The position numbers were made by a program, and so were the translations under genes. DNA of 64,000 nt, from assembly GCF_000424545.1 (NCBI RefSeq), contig NZ_AUKC01000019.1:1-64000 (forward strand), read 5' to 3'. The notes below the pieces were generated by a model, which was not told where the DNA came from, did no database searches, and was given only the letters and a program-made list of their open reading frames with translations. This document shows, one piece after another, positions 58,109-64,000 of this stretch. Within the stretch, counting starts at the first letter, position 1, and every line of letters begins with the position of its first letter. The DNA is from Butyrivibrio sp. NC3005 (lineage in GTDB: Bacteria > Bacillota > Clostridia > Lachnospirales > Lachnospiraceae).

Positions 58109-58147
58109 CCGGTTTTGTAACTTGATTTATACATGGAGGTAGTACGA

Positions 58148-58930
58148 ATGAAAATTGAAAAGGTGAATGATCACCAGATTCGTTGTACGCTTACCAGAGA
58201 AGACCTCGCGAAAAGGCAGCTCAAAGTCAGCGAACTTGCTTACGGTACAGATAAGGCTCGCGAGTTATTTCAAGAGATGATGCGTCAAGCGAATGTGCGT
58301 TTTGGTTTCAATGGTGATGATGTCCCACTAATGATCGAGGCTATACCTATCAATTCCGACTGTATTGTTTTGGTAATTACAAAATCAGAAGATCCGGAAG
58401 AACTTGACACTAGATTTTCTCAATTTGGTCCTTCGGTTCATGATGATGCACAGGCTTACGAAAGAGAAGATGCTGATTTTTCTGACACTGAATCGGAAGA
58501 TGATGACGAAGAAGTAATGGATTTGTTCCATAAACTGCAAGAAGGTGATTTTGCTGGTTTTCTTGACGGAGCTACTAGCCACGAGAACAGAAGATCAAGA
58601 ACCAAGAATAGAAACAGAGCTCTTCAGGCAAATGAAAAGATTCATTATTTCCGTTTGAACAATATGCATGAAGCGATTCAGGTATCGCTCCTTGTTCCTA
58701 ATGATATAAGTGATGAAAGCGCTCTTTTACGTGATCCTCAAAAACATGATTATTTGCTTTTGTTATACCAAAAAAGCGAGCAAAAATCATTTGATAAAGT
58801 TTGCAGACTGCTTTCAGAATACGCCCACGAAGATACAAGTGGTCATTTAGGACTAGATTACATTCAGGAGCATTTTATTCCGGTAATAAAGTCTCATGCT
58901 CTTCAAAAGTTAAAAAACACAGACAATTAA
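58148..58930 (+). CDS. mecA: Adaptor protein MecA
   Basis: Adaptor that brings substrates to the ClpC-ClpP protease. The 260-residue protein shows the N-terminal substrate-binding domain (MKIEKVNDHQIRCTLTREDL), an acidic linker (about 105-135, rich in Asp/Glu), and the C-terminal ClpC-binding domain (YFRLNNMHEAIQVS and later YAHEDTS). The start ATG at 58148 has GGAGG eight nt before; the frame open to 58133 is not needed. Monocistronic between its own promoter and terminator. Confidence 0.93.
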   Translation: MKIEKVNDHQIRCTLTREDLAKRQLKVSELAYGTDKARELFQEMMRQANVRFGFNGDDVPLMIEAIPINSDCIVLVITKSEDPEELDTRFSQFGPSVHDDAQAYEREDADFSDTESEDDDEEVMDLFHKLQEGDFAGFLDGATSHENRRSRTKNRNRALQANEKIHYFRLNNMHEAIQVSLLVPNDISDESALLRDPQKHDYLLLLYQKSEQKSFDKVCRLLSEYAHEDTSGHLGLDYIQEHFIPVIKSHALQKLKNTDN

Positions 58931-58935
58931 GTCAA

Positions 58936-58973
58936 TTAAAAGGGGATGTGTATTCACATCCCCTTTTAATTTG
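58936..58973 (+). terminator. Terminator after mecA
   Basis: Perfect 15-bp stem TTAAAAGGGGATGTG/CACATCCCCTTTTAA with a TATT loop, then TTTG. Six nt past the stop codon. Confidence 0.9.
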
Positions 58974-58980
58974 ATTAATC

Positions 58981-59017
58981 AAAAAAGCGCCCCATCCCTT
59001 TGAAAGAGACGGGGCGC
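58981..59017 (-). terminator. Terminator after nifJ
   Basis: Minus strand: GGCGCCCC...GGGGCGC stem with inner TCTC..GGGA pairs, then TTTTTT (58981-58986). It lies about 65 nt beyond the nifJ stop and back to back with the mecA terminator. Confidence 0.85.
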
Positions 59018-59083
59018 CTGCCGGCTTTTATGTCTTTTTGAAGCACCTAATTTTCTTTGTATCTGGCACCTCTATAATACTAT

Positions 59084-62000
59084 TTACTGATTGGAAGGAT
59101 CATACAAAGTTTCCAGTCTCTGGAGATACTCAAGATGTTCCTTCGCATTCTTAGCTGACTGAGCGTACATATCATCTGCATTTGTAGGATTGCTCTTACG
59201 AAGTGACATGTAACGAACTTCATTATCAAGGAAGTCCTGATAATTCTCAGGCTTTGTATTCTTGAAGTCAACTGTAAGCTTCTTTCCTTCTGCAGCCGGA
59301 TTGAATCTAAACAGATTCCAATATCCGCAATCTACAGCTCTCTTCTCTTCTGTCATAACCTTGCTCATACCACCTTTGATCTTAAGACCTTGGTTGATAC
59401 ATGGAGCATAGCAGATAACAAGTGAAGGACCATGATAGCTTTCTGCCTCACGAAGAGCCTGAAGTGTCTGATTCATGTTAGCACCCATAGCAACCTGTGC
59501 TACATATACATAACCATAACTCATAGCAATTGAAGCAAGATCCTTCTGCTTGATAGCCTTACCGCCTGCAGCGAACTGAGCAACAGCACCGATAGGAGTA
59601 GCTTTAGAAGCCTGTCCACCTGTGTTAGAGTAAACCTCAGTGTTAACTACAAGTACATTGATATCTTTTCCTGATGCAAGAACGTGATCAAGACCACCGA
59701 AACCAATATCGAATGCCCATCCGTCACCACCGATAATCCACTGAGACTTCTTTGCTGCAAAGTCTTTGTTCTTCTTAATAAACTCAGCTGCTTCTGAACT
59801 ATTGGAAGCAAGAACTTCAAGGAGCTTATTAGTAGCAATTGTATTAGCTTCGCCTTCTGCAAATGTGTCAAGGTATTCCTTAGCTGCATTCTTTTCAGCA
59901 TCATTGCCGCTTTCAAGAATTGCTTCTACCTGCTCTTTTACTTCGTCACGAAGTGCATTCTGAGCAAGAACCATACCGAAACCAAACTCAGCATTATCTT
60001 CAAAGAGTGAGTTATCCCATGCAGGACCATGACCAATTTCATTTACTGTATAAGGTGTTGATGGTGAGGAGTTACCCCAAATAGAAGTACATCCTGTAGC
60101 ATTTGCAATGTACATTCTGTCACCAAACAACTGAGTAGCAAGCTTAATGTAAGGAGTCTCACCACAGCCTGCGCATGCGCCTGAGAACTCAAGAAGTGGC
60201 TTCTTGAACTGACTTCCCTTGATTGTTGATACTTTAAATTTCTCAACAACATCTTCTTTTGTAGGAAGTGATACAGCATAGTTAAAGCCTTCCTGCTGCC
60301 ATTCGTTCTTTGCAAGAGCTCCCATAACAAGAGTTCCGCCATCATTATTATTTCCAGGACATACATTTGCACAGCTTCCGCATCCTGTACAGTCAAGAGC
60401 AGAAACAGCGATACCAAACTTGTATCCATCCATACCCTTAAGGTCTACAAGTCTCATATCCTTAGGAGCATTTGCAGCTTCATCAGCAGTCATAGCAACT
60501 GGACGAATTGCAGCATGAGGACAAACAAGTGAGCAGAATGTACACTGGATACACTTCTCTGGGTTCCACTCTGGAACGTTTACAGCAATACCACGCTTCT
60601 CGTATGCTGAAGAACCAGATGGTGTTGAACCATCCATATAAGGAGCAACTTCAGATACCTTGAGGTTATTACCTTCCTGAGCATTAACTTTTGCCTGAAT
60701 ATTATTAACAAAGTCAATAACATCCTTGCGTTCGCCCTTGGCAACTGTGAATGAAAGTCCTTCATCCTTTGCATCTTTCCAGCTTTCAGGAATTTCAACC
60801 TTGATAAGGTTCTTATCATCTGCACCTGCATCAATAGCTGCAAAGTTCTTATCAACGACATCCTGACCTTTACGTCCGTATGTCTTCTGAGCTGCATCCT
60901 TCATGTACTTGATAGCATCATCCTGTGGAATAATCTCAGCAAGTTTGAAGAAAGCAGACTGAAGAATTGTATTAATTCTTGTTGGTCCCATTCCTACTTC
61001 AACACCAATCTTGGAACCATTCATGATATAGAACTTAATCTTGTGATCATACATATACTTCTTAACCTGACCAGGAATCTCCTGCTCAAGCTGTTCTACT
61101 GTCCAAGGGCAGTTAAGAAGGAATGTACCTCCATCAACGATTTCCTGAACCATGTTGAACTTGCGAATATATGAAGGATTATGACAAGCTACAAAGTTAG
61201 CTGTACGAATAAGATAAGTAGACTTAATAGGCTTCTTACCAAATCTGAGGTGAGACATAGTAACACCACCAGACTTCTTAGAGTCATAATCAAAGTATGC
61301 CTGAGCATACATATCAGTGTTATCACCGATAATCTTAATGGAGTTCTTGTTTGCACCAACAGTACCATCAGCACCAAGTCCCCAGAACTTACAGTTGATA
61401 GTTCCTTCAGGTGTTGTTACCAAAGGAGCACCAGCATCAAGTGAAAGATTTGTTACATCATCTGTGATACCAATTGTAAATTCAGGCTTTGAATCATTGT
61501 GGAATACTGCAACAATCTGATTTGGTGTAGTATCCTTTGAACCAAGACCATAACGTCCACAGAATACAGGAACAGATTCAAACTTAGTACCTTTAAGAGC
61601 TGAAATAACATCAAGAGCAAGTGGCTCATGAAGTGATCCAGGTTCCTTAGTACGATCGAGAACTTCGATTTTCTTAACAGATGCAGGAAGTGCATCGATA
61701 AGAGCCTTAGCACTAAATGGACGATACAGTCTAACTTTTACAACGCCGACTTTTTCACCCTTGTTTGCAAGGTAATCAATTGTCTCTTCGATTGTATCAT
61801 TTACAGAACCCATTGCAACGATTACAGTTTCAGCGTCAGCTGCACCATAATAATTGAAGAGCTTATAGTCAGTGCCAAGTTTAGCATTGACTTTATCCAT
61901 ATATTTCTGAACAATTTCAGGAATTGCATCATAAGCTACATTACAAGCTTCTCTTGTCTGGAAGAAGATATCTGGATTCTGTGCTGAACCCATCTGACGA

Positions 62001-62638
62001 GGATGATTTGGATTAAGAGCATTTGCCTTAAATTCGTCAATTGCCTTATGGTTAACCATCTCATCGAGATCTTTGTAATCCCAAACTTCAATCTTCTGGA
62101 TTTCGTGTGATGTACGGAATCCATCAAAGAAGTTGATAAAAGGAAGCTTTCCTTCAATTGCTGAACAATATGCAACTGGAGTAAGATCCATTACTTCCTG
62201 AACTGAAGACTCACAAAGCATAGCTGCGCCAGTCTGACGACAAGCGTATACATCAGAATGATCACCAAAGATATTAAGTGCATGTGAAGCAACGCATCGA
62301 GCAGATACGTTGAATACGCCAGGAAGGCGCTCACCAGCTACCTTATAAATATCTGGAATCATGAGAAGAAGGCCTTGAGATGCAGTATATGTTGAGGTAA
62401 GTGCACCTGCAACTAATGAACCGTGTACAGCACCAGCTGCACCAGCTTCAGACTGCATTTCAGTAATTTGAACTGTACGACCGAAAATATTCTTTTTTCC
62501 AGCCGTTGCCCATTCATCTACATGCTCAGGCATTACAGATGAAGGTGTAATCGGGTACATCGCTGCCACTTCTGTGTACGCATAGGATGCGTATGCAGCA
62601 GCTTCGTTACCGTCCATGGTTTTCATGTTTCTTGCCAT
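59084..62638 (-). CDS. nifJ: Pyruvate:ferredoxin (flavodoxin) oxidoreductase
   Basis: Single-chain PFOR that oxidises pyruvate to acetyl-CoA and CO2, giving electrons to ferredoxin. 1184 residues in the usual order: domain I (YPITPSSVMPEHVDEW), domain II, the gamma domain, a ferredoxin-like insert with CIQCTFCSLVCPH and CTGCGSCANVCPG (two 4Fe-4S), then the TPP domain with CAGCGETPY, GGDGWAFDIGFGG and NTEVYSNTGGQ. Start ATG at 62638 with GGAGG seven nt before; the frame extends to 62728 without support. Divergent from a small ferredoxin gene that may be its electron acceptor. Marks a fermentative anaerobe. Confidence 0.98.
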   Translation of the reverse strand: MARNMKTMDGNEAAAYASYAYTEVAAMYPITPSSVMPEHVDEWATAGKKNIFGRTVQITEMQSEAGAAGAVHGSLVAGALTSTYTASQGLLLMIPDIYKVAGERLPGVFNVSARCVASHALNIFGDHSDVYACRQTGAAMLCESSVQEVMDLTPVAYCSAIEGKLPFINFFDGFRTSHEIQKIEVWDYKDLDEMVNHKAIDEFKANALNPNHPRQMGSAQNPDIFFQTREACNVAYDAIPEIVQKYMDKVNAKLGTDYKLFNYYGAADAETVIVAMGSVNDTIEETIDYLANKGEKVGVVKVRLYRPFSAKALIDALPASVKKIEVLDRTKEPGSLHEPLALDVISALKGTKFESVPVFCGRYGLGSKDTTPNQIVAVFHNDSKPEFTIGITDDVTNLSLDAGAPLVTTPEGTINCKFWGLGADGTVGANKNSIKIIGDNTDMYAQAYFDYDSKKSGGVTMSHLRFGKKPIKSTYLIRTANFVACHNPSYIRKFNMVQEIVDGGTFLLNCPWTVEQLEQEIPGQVKKYMYDHKIKFYIMNGSKIGVEVGMGPTRINTILQSAFFKLAEIIPQDDAIKYMKDAAQKTYGRKGQDVVDKNFAAIDAGADDKNLIKVEIPESWKDAKDEGLSFTVAKGERKDVIDFVNNIQAKVNAQEGNNLKVSEVAPYMDGSTPSGSSAYEKRGIAVNVPEWNPEKCIQCTFCSLVCPHAAIRPVAMTADEAANAPKDMRLVDLKGMDGYKFGIAVSALDCTGCGSCANVCPGNNNDGGTLVMGALAKNEWQQEGFNYAVSLPTKEDVVEKFKVSTIKGSQFKKPLLEFSGACAGCGETPYIKLATQLFGDRMYIANATGCTSIWGNSSPSTPYTVNEIGHGPAWDNSLFEDNAEFGFGMVLAQNALRDEVKEQVEAILESGNDAEKNAAKEYLDTFAEGEANTIATNKLLEVLASNSSEAAEFIKKNKDFAAKKSQWIIGGDGWAFDIGFGGLDHVLASGKDINVLVVNTEVYSNTGGQASKATPIGAVAQFAAGGKAIKQKDLASIAMSYGYVYVAQVAMGANMNQTLQALREAESYHGPSLVICYAPCINQGLKIKGGMSKVMTEEKRAVDCGYWNLFRFNPAAEGKKLTVDFKNTKPENYQDFLDNEVRYMSLRKSNPTNADDMYAQSAKNAKEHLEYLQRLETLYDPSNQ

Positions 62639-62998
62639 TTTTTTCCTCCTACTTAAAAATAGAATTATTACTATCGCTACTTTTATTGAAAAAGCAGCCA
62701 ATAATCCTTTCGCGCTCGGATTTGCCAATTTAAGCGTGAAAAATTATGCTAAAACATAAAATTATAGCCTGCAATATCATGCTAACACTTCAATAGTTTT
62801 ATGTCAATTTATCATAAAAAATCTTAATTTAATTTACTTTTTTTATATACAGTTCACAACTATTTATTTCACTATATTTCGAAGCAGATAACCATACTCC
62901 TTATAGGTTTTATCAATTATTTATTCTAGTGATTCTTTTTATCAGTAATTGTCACTCAACTATCTTTTCTCCCAATAATAATCTAACATTTAGTGATG
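62639..62998 (-). promoter_or_regulatory. nifJ upstream region
   Basis: No gene visible. A -10-like TATAAT is at 62761-62766 (minus strand), without a good -35 at the normal distance. Two direct repeats ATGCTAANAC (62746-62755 and 62779-62788, 33 bp apart) flank it and may bind a regulator. Confidence 0.4.
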
Positions 62999-63143
62999 CA
63001 TGACTTTTTGTCACTTATATTCAGAAACTCGCATTTACTGCGAGTTTCGTGAGAACAAAAGTCAAGCGGCAAACTGGTCCAAGGCGAAGCCTTTTCAAAT
63101 GGCCAGTTTGCGTAGTTTTTTGAACGCAGTGACAAAAATCTAT
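62999..63143 (+). repeat. 145-bp structured repeat element, copy 2
   Basis: Same element and orientation as 16162-16306. Four substitutions relative to copy 1: two in single-stranded linkers, one in the internal loop, and one C to T in hairpin 2 that changes a G-C into a G-U pair. Placed between the divergent nifJ and ferredoxin genes. It lacks the extra left-arm copy that follows copy 1. Confidence 0.8.
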
Positions 63144-63258
63144 CTATTTATAAACAAAAAATAATAAAGCAAAAATGTCATTTTATAAAATGCGTATTTT
63201 ATGCGCTTTTTTTCAATTTAAAAAAATGTCATTTTTTTGTAAGCGATAACTAACAAAC

Positions 63259-63337
63259 TTGCATAAATACTGCATTTGCGATATGATTACATCATAAAAA
63301 TGACAGTATTGACTGTCTAAATACTATTCTTTTTTAT
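63259..63337 (+). promoter_or_regulatory. Candidate promoters of the ferredoxin gene
   Basis: Two arrangements fit: TTGCAT (63259-63264), 17 nt, TATGAT (63282-63287); and TTGACT (63309-63314), 17 nt, TTTTAT (63332-63337). The second leaves a 16-nt leader, the first about 65 nt. Upstream, ATGTCATTTT occurs twice (from 63175 and 63228). Confidence 0.4.
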
Positions 63338-63358
63338 TTTAGGAAGGAGATTATAACT

Positions 63359-63529
63359 ATGGCATACGTTATTGGTGATTCTTGCATCAGCTGTGGATCT
63401 TGCGCAGGTCAGTGCCCTGTATCCGCTATTTCTCAGGGAGACGCTCACTACGAAATCGACGCTAACACATGTATCGATTGCGGTTCTTGTGCTGCACAGT
63501 GTCCTGTATCCGCTATTTCTCAGGGCTAA
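63359..63529 (+). CDS. Clostridial-type 2[4Fe-4S] ferredoxin
   Basis: A 56-residue ferredoxin with two CxxCxxCxxxCP motifs, CISCGSCAGQCP and CIDCGSCAAQCP, each holding one 4Fe-4S cluster. The two halves are so alike that 23 nt (63416-63438 and 63503-63525) are identical at DNA level. Excellent ribosome site (GGAAGGAG) before the ATG, own promoter and terminator. The gene is divergent to nifJ, so it is a natural candidate for the electron carrier of PFOR and hydrogenases. Confidence 0.95.
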   Translation: MAYVIGDSCISCGSCAGQCPVSAISQGDAHYEIDANTCIDCGSCAAQCPVSAISQG

Positions 63530-63560
63530 TTTAAGATTTAGTAGTGATTTTATAAAAAAT

Positions 63561-63597
63561 GGACTATTAAACATCAATGTTTAATAGTCCATTTTTT
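63561..63597. terminator. Terminator after the ferredoxin gene
   Basis: Perfect 14-bp stem GGACTATTAAACAT/ATGTTTAATAGTCC with a CA loop, then ATTTTTTG; AAAAAA on the other side suggests it also ends dnaB transcription. Confidence 0.9.
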
Positions 63598-63636
63598 GTT
63601 GATATAGATTTCTTTGATATGAATTTCCAAAATTTA

Positions 63637-64000
63637 TTAATGTCTTTCTAAATTCTGGAATTTCGTAAACTGAGGCATCCACAAAAGTTCTACTGTTCCA
63701 ATCGGACCATTTCGCTGCTTGGCAATAATAATTTCTGAAATTCCCTTTTTCTCACTATCTTTGTTATAATAATCATCACGATATATAAACATAACCATAT
63801 CTGCATCCTGCTCAATAGCTCCAGATTCACGAAGATCCGAGAGCATCGGCCTATGGTCTGGTCTTTGTTCAACGGCTCGAGAAAGCTGAGAAAGAGCAAC
63901 TATTGGTACATTAAGCTCTCTTGCCAACGCTTTTAGTGAACGTGAAATATCAGAAATCTCCTGCTGTCTTGACTCTGATGACCTTGTTCCTCCACCTGTC
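63637..64000 (-). CDS. dnaB: Replicative DNA helicase DnaB, C-terminal part (runs off window)
   Basis: The last about 120 residues of the RecA-like helicase domain. Visible motifs are [34 protein letters not shown] (with the Arg-containing block of DnaB motif H3/H4), and [13 protein letters not shown] near the C-terminus. The end of the protein at FQNLERH is normal for Firmicute DnaB. The 5' part lies beyond base 64000. Loaded by DnaI and DnaD, encoded at 45155-46887, though not in the same operon. Confidence 0.95.
   Translation of the reverse strand, partial: TGGGTRSSESRQQEISDISRSLKALARELNVPIVALSQLSRAVEQRPDHRPMLSDLRESGAIEQDADMVMFIYRDDYYNKDSEKKGISEIIIAKQRNGPIGTVELLWMPQFTKFQNLERH

Noticed and set aside
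57849-58125. Two overlapping plus-strand ORFs (64 and 78 codons) before mecA
   Set aside because: No ribosome sites; they cover the mecA promoter and leader hairpin and begin in the GC-rich hairpin at 57860.
62639-62728. N-terminal extension of nifJ by 30 residues
   Set aside because: The ATG at 62638 has GGAGG and starts the conserved KTMDGNEAAA block; the extension has no ribosome site.

Overview
The window is AT-rich, gene-dense chromosomal DNA of a low-GC Firmicute, most likely an anaerobic member of the Lachnospiraceae (Butyrivibrio/Pseudobutyrivibrio/Roseburia type). Pointers to this are a pyruvate:ferredoxin oxidoreductase, a CIRCE/HrcA heat-shock operon, IreB, MecA, DnaD and DnaI-type loaders, a GlgC+GlgD pair, a DUF6465 protein and a truncated MltG-like protein. 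There is no integrase, insertion sequence, CRISPR array or phage module. Almost everything reads on the minus strand; short plus-strand units lie at 23726, 45155-48162, 50878, 58148 and 63359.

Layout. 1-710: 5' end of an AAA ATPase behind a promoter carrying four phased CAGCTG boxes. 766-12039: uvrB-uvrA, an unknown overlapping ORF pair, then ftsE-ftsX-M23 hydrolase-S41 protease (cell-wall hydrolysis under FtsEX) and a PucR/CdaR-type regulator. 12200-15553: CvfB, acyl-ACP thioesterase, secreted DUF5722 protein. 15793-16330: tRNA-Gln(CTG) and a structured non-coding stretch. 16330-22120: ireB-ruvX-DUF1292-fur-rnj-mltG-like-trmR-trhP. 22255-33527: mtaB, HPr-like gene, thiI, nifS-type desulfurase, rsmE, prmA, dnaJ, dnaK, grpE, hrcA with CIRCE. 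33666-42263: DUF6465, uppP, aminotransferase, unknown protein, mfd, pth, spoVG. 42405-48162: glgC-glgD, then divergent dnaD-dnaI-prs. 48228-58930: large exported protein with a degenerate C39-like end, DUF402 protein, coiled-coil/SleB hydrolase, dCMP deaminase, upp, rpiB, tsaC, GH18-like protein, mecA. 59084-64000: nifJ, a 2[4Fe-4S] ferredoxin and the 3' part of dnaB.

Functional links. Several genes act on translation: tsaC and mtaB (t6A37 then ms2t6A37), a NifS desulfurase with ThiI (s4U8), TrmR/TrhP (mo5U34), RsmE, PrmA, Pth. Cell-envelope genes form a second theme (FtsEX with its coiled-coil hydrolase, a paralogous coiled-coil/SleB protein, UppP, the MltG-like stub, GH18-like protein). DNA repair (UvrAB, Mfd), replication loading (DnaD, DnaI, DnaB) and glycogen synthesis (GlgCD) complete the picture.

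The most novel signal is a 145-bp, non-coding, multi-stem element present twice in the same orientation (16162-16306 and 62999-63143) with 141/145 identical bases; all four differences are compatible with the predicted fold. Copy 1 also has a 14-nt duplicate of its left arm, which allows an alternative hairpin, and is preceded by a separate 187-nt nested imperfect palindrome. Other points of interest are the overlapping ORFs at 5673-6303, an HPr-like protein without the phospho-acceptor His, a C39-like domain without its His, and several phased or inverted repeats over promoters.
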